A stretch of 64,000 nt of DNA, from contig NZ_SCNN01000015.1 in assembly GCF_005503535.1 (NCBI RefSeq), positions 94,846-158,845 of the forward strand. The letters run 5' to 3'. This stretch comes from Mesorhizobium comanense. Its GTDB lineage: Bacteria > Pseudomonadota > Alphaproteobacteria > Rhizobiales > Rhizobiaceae. How positions within the stretch are numbered: position 1 is the stretch's first letter; every line of letters starts with the position of its first letter. The translations under genes and the position numbers were made by a program. Under the pieces are notes generated by a model. That model was not told the origin of the DNA. It saw only the letters and a list, made by a program, of their open reading frames with translations, and ran no database searches. Below are positions 16,903 through 25,927 of this stretch, one piece after another.

Positions 16903-17937
16903 GTGCAAACTGTCTTTGATGGCCAGAGTCTGATCACCGCTGAAATGCTCGCCGGCGGTCTGCGCCGGGGCAGCGTGGAGCGTCATGGCGCGGTGTTCGA
17001 AACCGCCCGCGCCGAACTGGCGCTCGTTCTCCTCACCACCCAGCAGCAGATCGAACAGGCAAAGGACCCCGCCGAGATCATTCGCCGGCTGATGTCGCAT
17101 CTGGAAGGCATGCATGCCAGGCTTCATCCTGACGTCTGGCAGGCATTGATCCCGGTGGCGCAGAACCATCCGATCATGAAGTATTTTCTGGAAGACCCGC
17201 TGACACGCTGGTCCTTCACCAAGCCCAGGGGTTATTCCGGCGACGCGCAGTTGCTCGACTACATCTACTGCGACCCGCATGTGGCCGAAGACGTGAAAAA
17301 CGCCTCTCCCCTCGGCAAGGCGCTGTACAGCTATACCCAAAACGTCCCGTCATGCTTGGCGGCGCGGGAACGGCGCGATCTCCTGACCCGCTATGTCGAC
17401 GAGGCCGCCGACAAGGCCGGAGCGGAGACCGAAGTGCTGGCGATCGCCGCCGGCCATCTGCGCGAGGCCAACCGGTCGGCCGCGCTGGCCGAAGGCCGCC
17501 TCAAGCGCTGGGTCGCGCTTGACCAGGATCCGCTAAGCGTCGGCCTGATCGCGCGCGACTTCCAGGGAACCGCGGTCGAAGCCGTCGACGGCTCGGTGCG
17601 CACCGTGCTCACGCGCGGCCACAAGCTCGGCAAGTTCGACCTGATCTACGCCTCAGGCCTCTACGATTATCTCCAGCACAATGTCGCCGTGAAGCTCACC
17701 AAGACCTGCCTGCAGATGCTGAAGCCGAACGGGACGTTCCTGTTCGCCAACTATGCCGAGGGCAATCCCGACGCCGGCTACCGCGAGACCTTCATGGACT
17801 GGGTGCTGCTGCTGCGCTCGGAAGTCGACATGTGGAACATCATCAACGCCAGCGTCGACCGCAACACCGTCGAAGCGCAGGTGTATTTCGGCGAAAACCG
17901 CAACGTGCTCTACGCCGTCATCGAAAAACGGGGATAG
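16903..17937 (+). CDS. class I SAM-dependent methyltransferase-like protein
   Basis: 344 residues starting with GTG, preceded by GTGGAG. The N-terminal 100 residues are helical. Then comes a conserved block (KPRGYSGDAQLLDYIY, residues 107-122) and a Rossmann-like domain with LAIAAGHLREA (SAM motif I position), WVALDQDP and FDLIYASGLYDYL. These features resemble a family annotated in other bacteria as methyltransferases, including some described as extracellular-factor (3-hydroxypalmitate methyl ester) synthesis proteins. The acceptor substrate here is unknown. Sharing a promoter region with a c-di-GMP protein hints at a signalling role, which is inference. Confidence 0.7.
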   Translation: MQTVFDGQSLITAEMLAGGLRRGSVERHGAVFETARAELALVLLTTQQQIEQAKDPAEIIRRLMSHLEGMHARLHPDVWQALIPVAQNHPIMKYFLEDPLTRWSFTKPRGYSGDAQLLDYIYCDPHVAEDVKNASPLGKALYSYTQNVPSCLAARERRDLLTRYVDEAADKAGAETEVLAIAAGHLREANRSAALAEGRLKRWVALDQDPLSVGLIARDFQGTAVEAVDGSVRTVLTRGHKLGKFDLIYASGLYDYLQHNVAVKLTKTCLQMLKPNGTFLFANYAEGNPDAGYRETFMDWVLLLRSEVDMWNIINASVDRNTVEAQVYFGENRNVLYAVIEKRG

Positions 17938-18013
17938 CGGCCGCCAGGGCCAAACCGCCTCGAGCGCCTGCGGCATCATGCTGCCAAGCGCTCGCGGTGT
18001 CGCCGGAAACGGC

Positions 18014-18313
18014 TTACCCGAAAATCCGCTCTCCTTGTTCATCCACCAGTTGGATGCCCTTCTTGATCGAGATGTCGACGGCATCGTCCAGCCCGGCGAA
18101 GCGATCGGCGCGGATGAATTTGTGTTCCTTCACCACGCCGTCGATCTCCTTGGAGACGATGCCGCAGGTCTGGTACTGGCCGTCGGCCTTGTAGGGCGTG
18201 GCACTGATGGTGAACCCCTTGTGCTCGACCTGCTTGGCGGGCGCCGCGCTCTTGGGTTCGGCCGTTTCACCGCCGCCAGCGCCGCCGCCGAAAAGACGTT
18301 TCAAAAAAGACAT
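18014..18313 (-). CDS. HlyU family protein
   Basis: 99 residues. After a Gly-rich start (MSFLKRLFGGGAGGG) it has the conserved HlyU block: KGFTISATPYKADGQYQTCG, KEIDGVVKEHKFIRAD and DEQGERIFG. The family is named for a Vibrio haemolysin regulator, but most rhizobial members are small proteins of unknown role. The ATG follows GGGAGAT. It lies 53 bp downstream of the TetR gene on the same strand and may be co-transcribed with it. Confidence 0.88.
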   Translation of the reverse strand: MSFLKRLFGGGAGGGETAEPKSAAPAKQVEHKGFTISATPYKADGQYQTCGIVSKEIDGVVKEHKFIRADRFAGLDDAVDISIKKGIQLVDEQGERIFG

Positions 18314-18366
18314 GGCTCAAATCTCCCTGTTCGCCCTGAAATCGCGGCTTGCCTGATGCGCGCGAT

Positions 18367-19008
18367 TCACGGCGCTGTCGTCTCAGCATGCGCGAATGTG
18401 CCGCCGCGTTCCAGCCCCCTGATGAAGACGGCGACCAGCAGTTCGACCTGCCGCTCGATCTCGTCGGCCTGGCGACGCAGCGAGCGGGCCGCATAACCAC
18501 TGGTGACGATGCCGTGCACGCTTGACCATAGGGTGCGCGCGGCGGTCCGGCGCGTGTCCTCGTCAATGTCGAAGTCGCCTTCGGCGAGCACGGCGGCAAT
18601 GATCTCGAACAACTGGTCGAGCCGCGCTTCATAGGCATCCGGCTCGCTCAACACCGGGCGGCGGCGGTTGAAGGCAAGCAGCGCCGGCCAACTGCCGGGA
18701 TGAGCTTCGACGAAGCCGATATAGGCGCCGGCCAGCGCCAGCAGGCGCTGGCGCACATCGGTGACGTCGCGACGGGCAAGGTCGGCCATGGCGGCAGCGC
18801 CCGCCGCGCCCAGCCGGTCGAGCAGCCGCATGTTGACGGCGCGGTGCACACCGTCGAGGTCGGCGAACAGATTGTAGATCGAGCCGACCGAGATCCCTGC
18901 CTGCTCGGCAATGGTCCGGGCTTTCAGATTGTCCATGCCGCCCTCGTTGATGAGCGCCTCGGCGATGGCGAGCACCCGCTCGCTCGTCTCTTCCCTGTCC
19001 AGTGCCAT
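18367..19008 (-). CDS. TetR family transcriptional repressor facing pspA
   Basis: 213 residues. The N-terminal HTH is clear (VLAIAEALINEGGMDNLK, TIAEQAGISVGSIYNLFADL), and the C-terminal domain contains EAHPGSWPALLAFNRRRPVLSE-type residues (written here in part: HPGSWPALLAFNRR). The ATG at 19008 begins at the HTH. Three copies of a TGAAC...GTTCA palindrome lie between this gene and pspA, so it most likely represses both itself and the PspA-YiaAB unit. Confidence 0.9.
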   Translation of the reverse strand: MALDREETSERVLAIAEALINEGGMDNLKARTIAEQAGISVGSIYNLFADLDGVHRAVNMRLLDRLGAAGAAAMADLARRDVTDVRQRLLALAGAYIGFVEAHPGSWPALLAFNRRRPVLSEPDAYEARLDQLFEIIAAVLAEGDFDIDEDTRRTAARTLWSSVHGIVTSGYAARSLRRQADEIERQVELLVAVFIRGLERGGTFAHAETTAP

Positions 19009-19094
19009 GCCTGTTCCCGTGAATGCCTGTCGCTGTCCGCGGCATGCTTCGGCAACCACGGGATTTCACCTTCTTTACCATATTCGGGAAATCG

Positions 19095-19164
19095 TGAACA
19101 GCGTTCAAAAACCATATTGAACAATGTTCATTTCCTGCTATGTTGACTTCGTGAACATCGTTCA
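19095..19164. promoter_or_regulatory. three TetR operators (TGAACA-N-YGTTCA type)
   Basis: Three 13-bp palindromes of the form TGAACRNYGTTCA occur at 19095-19107 (TGAACAGCGTTCA), 19118-19130 (TGAACAATGTTCA) and 19152-19164 (TGAACATCGTTCA). Centre spacings are 23 and 34 bp. The last is 26 bp before the pspA start. Three well-conserved sites in 70 bp are strong evidence for a cooperative repressor-binding region serving both directions. Confidence 0.85.
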
Positions 19165-19190
19165 CAGGAAAAGTTCGAAGGGAGAAGACC

Positions 19191-19868
19191 ATGCTTAGCC
19201 TGATCAGAACATTGCTCGACGGCGCCAGCGCACGGGCCGAGGACGGCCTCAAGGATCGCTTTGCCATCGACCTTCTGGCGCAGCGCATCCGCGACGCCGA
19301 GGCCGGACTTGCCGCCGCCAAGCAGACGCTTGCCGGCCTCATCGTGCGCCAGCGCGCCGAACAGGCCGGCCTCGACCAGCTCGACCGCCGTCACGCCGAT
19401 CTGGAAAGCCGTACGATGAGCGCGCTCGCCGCCGGCAACAACGCGCTTGCCGAGAGCGGTGCGGCGGCCATCGCCGAACTGGAGAATGAACGCGAGGTCC
19501 GCCGCGCCACCGTGCAGAGCCTTGGCGAGAAGATATTGCGCATGCGGGTGTCGGTCGAGCGGGCGCACCGCCGCATCATCGACTTGAACCAGGGCATGAT
19601 TTCCGCCCGCGCCATCGATGCCGAGCGCAAGGCGCAGTCACGGCTGGTCAGATCGATCGGGCACTCGGCGAGCATCAACGACGCCGAAGAGCTGCTGGCC
19701 CGCATCAAGGGCGCCGCCGACCCGTTCGAGGAAGCCGGCATTCTCGACGAGATCGATGGCGAACTGCGCCACGAGGCGATCCGCGACCGCCTTGCCGACG
19801 CCGGCCACGGTCCGGCGGTGAAAATCCGCGCCAAGGACGTGCTCGAGCGCCTGAAGACCATCAACTGA
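19191..19868 (+). CDS. pspA: PspA/IM30 family membrane-stress protein
   Basis: 225 residues, almost entirely helical and rich in Glu, Arg and Ala, with long coiled-coil segments (about residues 30-165). It starts with LSLIRTLLDGASARAEDGLK and contains IRDAEAGLAAAKQTLAGLI, as in the PspA/IM30 family. These proteins form rings or coats on the inner membrane and limit proton leakage under envelope stress. The ATG follows GGGAGAAG. No PspF or PspBC partners are nearby; control appears to be by the divergent TetR. It forms an operon with the YiaAB protein 55 bp downstream. Confidence 0.85.
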   Translation: MLSLIRTLLDGASARAEDGLKDRFAIDLLAQRIRDAEAGLAAAKQTLAGLIVRQRAEQAGLDQLDRRHADLESRTMSALAAGNNALAESGAAAIAELENEREVRRATVQSLGEKILRMRVSVERAHRRIIDLNQGMISARAIDAERKAQSRLVRSIGHSASINDAEELLARIKGAADPFEEAGILDEIDGELRHEAIRDRLADAGHGPAVKIRAKDVLERLKTIN

Positions 19869-19923
19869 AGACGCCCAGACCCCGATTTCCATCCATAGAT
19901 CATCAAATCAACGGAGAACTCCA

Positions 19924-20184
19924 ATGAACGGCAATCAGACCTACATCATGTTCAACACCATCTCTGTCGGTGCGGCCTACTTCATGCTTGGCCTGTCACT
20001 GTGGCTGGCACCGGTCGACCTCTCGACCAAGGGCTATTGGGGCATGGGCATCCTTTTGCTCACAGGCAGCCTGGTGAACCTCGTCAAGTACCGCACCGAC
20101 GCGCGCATCTCGGCCGAGACCACCGCCAAGATCGAAAAGGCCCGCAACGAGAAGCTGATCAGCGAGTATGTCGGCAAGGAATGA
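19924..20184 (+). CDS. YiaA/YiaB family two-helix inner-membrane protein
   Basis: 86 residues with two hydrophobic segments (TISVGAAYFMLGLSLWLA and YWGMGILLLTGSLVNLV) and a charged C-terminal tail. This is the YiaAB two-helix domain. The function of the family is not established. The ATG follows CGGAGAA. It is the second gene of the pspA unit and is followed by a strong terminator, so it may anchor or assist PspA at the membrane (inference). Confidence 0.88.
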   Translation: MNGNQTYIMFNTISVGAAYFMLGLSLWLAPVDLSTKGYWGMGILLLTGSLVNLVKYRTDARISAETTAKIEKARNEKLISEYVGKE

Positions 20185-20205
20185 TGCCGGCCTGCCTAAC
20201 GCAAG

Positions 20206-20232
20206 AAAGCCCGGGTCGCCCCGGGCTTTTTT
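20206..20232 (+). terminator. rho-independent terminator of the pspA operon
   Basis: A perfect 10-bp stem (AAAGCCCGGG / CCCGGGCTTT) with loop TCGC is followed by a run of six T. It lies 22 bp after the YiaAB stop. Confidence 0.9.
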
Positions 20233-20272
20233 GTCTTGCAGCGCGACTCCTTGCGGAACTTGGGTCGCCCGG

Positions 20273-20965
20273 TCAGCGGTGCGACAGCGCCTCCAGCGCG
20301 TCGGCCGCGGCTTCCAGGATGCTCATGGCTTCGGCCTGCTTTTCCTCTGGCGCGTCGACGATATCGCTGAGCGCGGCGCGCAGCCGATGGCGAATGGCGC
20401 GGAATTCGTCACGCGTTTCCGAGCGCTCGCCGCGCCCGCCCCGGCCGCCGCGGCGGTCTTCGCCATCGTCGTTCCAGCCGAACCAGTCGCGCGCCTTGGC
20501 CATCTTGCGGCCGAAGCGTTCGAGGTGTTCCAGCACGCCGTCGATCATCTCGCGGTTGTCGCTCAGATGCGCCTGCCCGGCCTCGGTGATTGAAAACACC
20601 TTCTTGTTGCCCTCGCTCGACGAGACGGCATAGCCGGCCTCTTCCAGGAAGGTCAGCGTCGGGTAGACCACGCCCGGGCTCGGGCTGTAGATGCCGCTGG
20701 TGCGTTCTTCCAGCGCCTTGATGATGTCGTAGCCGTGGCGGGGTGCCTCGGCCAGCAGCGACAGCGTGATCAGCTTGAGATCGCCGTCGGCCAGCATGCG
20801 CCCGGCGCGGAAGAAGTCGCCCGGGCCGCCGCGTCCGCCACCGCCCCTGCCCCCGAACGGCCCGAAACCGCCGCCACCGCCACGGCCGCCGAACTTGCCG
20901 GCCATATGCATGAACATGCGCTCGGCGCGGTCGCCGAAATGATTGCCAAAATTGTGCTTGTGCAT
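20273..20965 (-). CDS. PadR family transcriptional regulator with Gly-rich N-terminus
   Basis: 230 residues. The PadR winged HTH is at about residues 60-130 (LKLITLSLLAEAPRHGYDII, SPSPGVVYPTLTFLEEAGY). It is preceded by a Gly/Arg-rich stretch (residues 24-50, mostly GGRGGGG-type) and followed by a helical dimerisation region with a second Gly/Arg patch (RRGGRGGRGE). PadR proteins are usually ligand-responsive repressors. A pair of direct repeats lies just upstream of its start, consistent with autoregulation. The target gene is not clear from context. Confidence 0.9.
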   Translation of the reverse strand: MHKHNFGNHFGDRAERMFMHMAGKFGGRGGGGGFGPFGGRGGGGRGGPGDFFRAGRMLADGDLKLITLSLLAEAPRHGYDIIKALEERTSGIYSPSPGVVYPTLTFLEEAGYAVSSSEGNKKVFSITEAGQAHLSDNREMIDGVLEHLERFGRKMAKARDWFGWNDDGEDRRGGRGGRGERSETRDEFRAIRHRLRAALSDIVDAPEEKQAEAMSILEAAADALEALSHR

Positions 20966-20983
20966 TGATTGCTCCTTAAGTTG

Positions 20984-21050
20984 TATCTTACGATATATCT
21001 TAATTAGGCATGCCGGCCGCTTGAGTCAAGATATATCTTACGATGTATCT
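20984..21050. promoter_or_regulatory. pair of 17-bp direct repeats upstream of padR
   Basis: TATCTTACGATRTATCT occurs at 20984-21000 and 21034-21050, 50 bp apart, with one base different. The repeats contain short ATATCT/AGATAT dyads and are much more AT-rich than the surroundings. The spacing of about five helical turns suggests two PadR dimers bound on one face of the DNA. The 163-bp gap between padR and the DCC gene contains no ORF. Confidence 0.7.
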
Positions 21051-21128
21051 GAAGGAAGGCCAAGCGGCATTCGCACCGCCGACGGAGAACCGGACGCGCC
21101 ACCTCAGATCAGGCGTTGCGAAAGGGGG

Positions 21129-21497
21129 CTACCAGCGGCCGTTGCGCCGGTTCCAGGCGTAGAGCAGGTCGGCGAACCGGTCATAGGCAAAGCGCGTCAG
21201 CGGCAGGATCAGCCGGTTGCCGAACAGTGTCGCCAGCCAGCCCTCGCCCGGCGTCGCGGCCCAGACGGCGACGGCAACGTCGGCGCCGACCAGCAGCCGG
21301 CCATCCGCGTCGGTGGCATGCAGCCGGCGGCGGATGTCTTCCAGCGTGGCGCCAAATCGGGCAAGTGCCGCCGGCTCCAGATTGATGTCGCGGAACGCGA
21401 TGCGCCCGGCCCTGACCGCTTCGATCAGCCGCCGCTTCTGCCGGGCAATGCCCGCATCGCAGACCGGACAACGCGTGTTGTACCAGACGGTGAGCAC
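21129..21497 (-). CDS. DCC (DUF393) thiol-disulfide oxidoreductase-like protein
   Basis: 122 residues. The family signature is near the start: WYNTRCPVCDAGI, with a CPVC pair in a thioredoxin-like position. Family members are predicted thiol-disulfide oxidoreductases of unknown partner. The GTG start at 21497 directly follows the TAA stop of the EamA gene with no gap, so translation is likely coupled. Confidence 0.88.
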   Translation of the reverse strand: MLTVWYNTRCPVCDAGIARQKRRLIEAVRAGRIAFRDINLEPAALARFGATLEDIRRRLHATDADGRLLVGADVAVAVWAATPGEGWLATLFGNRLILPLTRFAYDRFADLLYAWNRRNGRW

Positions 21498-22562
21498 TTA
21501 CCCGTGGCCATGCCTGTGGTGCAGATCCGGATAATGCGGATGGCGATGACGCATCGGTGCATGCCGGTGCCAATGCGAGTGCGGCTCGTTCACCGGTCCG
21601 TCATGATCGTGCTGGTGATGGTCGTCATGCACATGGCTGTGCTCGTGTTCCAGCGCCTCGTGGTCGTGCTCATGCTCATGGCGTTCCGACAGATGCAGCC
21701 AAAGGCCGATGCCCATCAAAAATCCCGCGATCGCCAGCTTCAGCGTGACAGGCTCGCCCAGCATCAGGATCGCCAGCAAGGCACCTATAAAGGGGGCCAG
21801 CGAGTAATAGGCTCCCGTGCGTGCCGTGCCGAGATGGCGCAACGCGAGAATGAACATCACCAGGCTGACACCGATGCCGAAGAACCCGACAGCGGCCGTC
21901 GCCGCGATGGTCGGCATGGCAGGAAATGAAGCGCCGGCAGCAAATCCCAGTCCGATATTGGCGACGCCCGCGACCAGCCCCTTCAACATGGCGATCACCA
22001 CGGGGTCGGTGGCAGAGATGCGGCGTGTAAAATTATTGTCCAGCCCCCACGCCAAGCACGCCCCGGCGACGAGCAGCGCACCAAGGTTGAAGGCAACGCC
22101 CTCGCCTTGCCACGACAACAACAGGGCGCCGGCAAGAATGGCAAAAGCGCCAAAAAGCAGGCGCCGGTCGACATTCTCGCGGTAGACGAGCCAGGCGATC
22201 GCCATGGTCGCCAACCCTTCCAGGTTGAGCAGCAACGCCGAACTGGACGCTGTGTTGAGAGTGAGGCCGAACATCAACAGCACCGGCCCAACGACGCCAC
22301 CCATACCAATGGCCAGCGCCAGCCATGGCAGATCCCTGGTGGTCAGTTGCGCTTCGCCGGCAGCGGCGGCCGCACCACGCAGCAGGCGATACAAAGTCAA
22401 GCCGAGCCCGGCACCGAGATAGAGCAGGCCAGCCAGCATGAAGGGATCGACGCTGACAAGCAGCAGCTTGGACAGCGGCGGCGTGGCGCCAAACAGCGCG
22501 GCGGAGCCCAGGGCGAGCGGCACGCCGGGCCACAGATGGGAATGGGAATGCGCTTCGGACAT
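21498..22562 (-). CDS. EamA/DMT transporter with a His-rich C-terminal tail
   Basis: 354 residues. Ten hydrophobic helices in two EamA repeats (residues about 12-140 and 155-290) mark a drug/metabolite transporter. Odd features are the N-terminus (SEAHSHSH) and a roughly 60-residue cytoplasmic tail with 23 histidines in short HxH and HDH groups. Such tails bind Zn, Ni, Co or Cu in metal carriers, so metal export or sensing is likely, though EamA proteins mostly carry organic solutes. The ATG lies at 22562. It forms an operon with the DCC protein. Confidence 0.88.
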   Translation of the reverse strand: MSEAHSHSHLWPGVPLALGSAALFGATPPLSKLLLVSVDPFMLAGLLYLGAGLGLTLYRLLRGAAAAAGEAQLTTRDLPWLALAIGMGGVVGPVLLMFGLTLNTASSSALLLNLEGLATMAIAWLVYRENVDRRLLFGAFAILAGALLLSWQGEGVAFNLGALLVAGACLAWGLDNNFTRRISATDPVVIAMLKGLVAGVANIGLGFAAGASFPAMPTIAATAAVGFFGIGVSLVMFILALRHLGTARTGAYYSLAPFIGALLAILMLGEPVTLKLAIAGFLMGIGLWLHLSERHEHEHDHEALEHEHSHVHDDHHQHDHDGPVNEPHSHWHRHAPMRHRHPHYPDLHHRHGHG

Positions 22563-22588
22563 GATCTCACCCTATCACAACGGGCGTA

Positions 22589-22858
22589 TCACTTATGCCG
22601 CATCGCCGTCTTCGGGCCGACGCATTTGTTGTCCCGGAACAGCGCCCACTCTTCGCACAGGCGCCCGTTCGGCAACCGGCAGAACCCGTATTCGTTGCCG
22701 GCCTTGTCCTTCCTGACCACGAAACGTCCGCCGATCGCGCCGCAATGGACCGATGCCGGATTGGCCATGCCGACCGGTTTTTGCCCAGCGAAACCCGCAT
22801 CCAAAAGCATCGATGACAGTGCGGCAAGGCCCGCGGCCAAAATCGAAACTTTCTTCAT
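22589..22858 (-). CDS. DUF333 family small exported protein
   Basis: 89 residues. A signal peptide (MKKVSILAAGLAALSSMLLD) precedes the conserved DUF333 core: ANPASVHCGAIGGRF, YGFCRLPNGRLCEEWALFR and a last Cys. Four cysteines probably form disulfides in the periplasm. The role is unknown; the family is sometimes called putative hemolysin. The ATG at 22858 follows GGGAGAA. Confidence 0.85.
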   Translation of the reverse strand: MKKVSILAAGLAALSSMLLDAGFAGQKPVGMANPASVHCGAIGGRFVVRKDKAGNEYGFCRLPNGRLCEEWALFRDNKCVGPKTAMRHK

Positions 22859-22966
22859 CACGATTCTCCCCTCGCCGCATCCTACCACGGCGAAGCGTCC
22901 TGTCTCACGGCAAGGCATCGCCAGGCCGGCACCCGATCATCGACTTCGAAAACCCTGCCTATCGCG

Positions 22967-23260
22967 TCATCCAAGCGAAGAGATGATCTCGCGGTAAGCA
23001 AACTCCGGGAAGGCCTTGAGCGTGCGCGTCCTGACGCTGCCGCCCGAGCCCAGCATCAACGCAAAGCGGGCGAGCACCGCGTCATCGGGCGCCTCGACCA
23101 CCGCCACCATGTCGAATTCACCCATGGTCAGGTAGAACGACTTGAACGATCCACCCATCTCGCCCAGTTGCTTCCTGGCGGCATCGAGGCGCTTGGGCGA
23201 GTCGCGCACGGTCTTCGCGCCCTGCTCGGTCCAGTTCATCAGCACGATGTAAGTCGTCAT
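22967..23260 (-). CDS. GYD domain-containing protein
   Basis: 97 residues: a ferredoxin-like fold of the GYD family (YIVLMNWTEQGAKTVRDSP, then YLTMGEFDMVAVVEAPDD). Family members are small soluble proteins of unknown function, found widely in Rhizobiales. The ATG follows GGAGGGAGG. It seems monocistronic. Confidence 0.85.
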   Translation of the reverse strand: MTTYIVLMNWTEQGAKTVRDSPKRLDAARKQLGEMGGSFKSFYLTMGEFDMVAVVEAPDDAVLARFALMLGSGGSVRTRTLKAFPEFAYREIISSLG

Positions 23261-23417
23261 CTACGCCTCCCTCCGGGGCCACGGAGCACGGCACTCATGC
23301 CATGGGTATGTCTACATGGCCGCGACCGGGGCGGGCTTCCGGGGTTGTCGCCCAGAAAATGCATCCGACGCGAAATTATCCTCCCGAAGGAGATGGGCCG
23401 CAAGGCGGTTGCACAAC

Positions 23418-23442
23418 GAAAAAGGGCGCCGTCGGCGCCCTT
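23418..23442 (-). terminator. rho-independent terminator after rpoD
   Basis: On the minus strand a perfect 9-bp stem (AAGGGCGCC / GGCGCCCTT) with a 3-base loop is followed by TTTTTCG. It lies 25 bp past the rpoD stop codon. Confidence 0.88.
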
Positions 23443-23466
23443 GATCTTCAATACAACAGGTCAAAC

Positions 23467-25494
<2,028 letters not shown>

Positions 25495-25927
25495 AATTTT
25501 TATCTTCTCCTAGCGGCCGGGCATCGGGCCGCGTAAGCTTTCGGACCATTCAAAATCGGATAGGCTTGTCTTCAGACGCGCTTCACCGGGCCACCAACTT
25601 CACCGTCTTGTTTGGTGCATGCCGTTGTCCCAAAACCGGTTCCACTCCTGTGCGACCACTCTTGGGCGACATGCATTAAGTCCAGATTAACCCTGATATC
25701 TGTGGCAGGCTGCCTGCCTGTCCAGTGACCAGCACCTCGTATCGCAGCATTTCCCGTCCAAGCGGGTGCGGGTTAACGTTTCGAATCGTCCTGATTCCGC
25801 CATTCTGTCGGAAGGTCAAGCGCCTCTGGCATGATTCGCATGAAAAAAGCGAATCAATTACCCGACTTAGCGCGCCCCGCTCCCTGGGGGAGCGTCGCCA
25901 CGCTTTCATTCCTGTACGCATCCGCAC
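25495..25927. other. dnaG-rpoD spacer with rpoD promoter region
   Basis: 433 bp without a convincing gene. A short GC hairpin (CGCTCCC-tgg-GGGAGCG, 25878-25894) lies 34 bp past the dnaG stop but has no T-run, so it is a weak terminator at most. The part from 25670 to 25860 is AT-richer and probably contains rpoD promoters on the minus strand. I cannot name a heat-shock promoter with confidence. Confidence 0.5.

Noticed and set aside
25676..25927. An 83-codon frame in the dnaG-rpoD gap
   Set aside because: No ribosome site, no family resemblance, and it lies where the rpoD promoter is expected.
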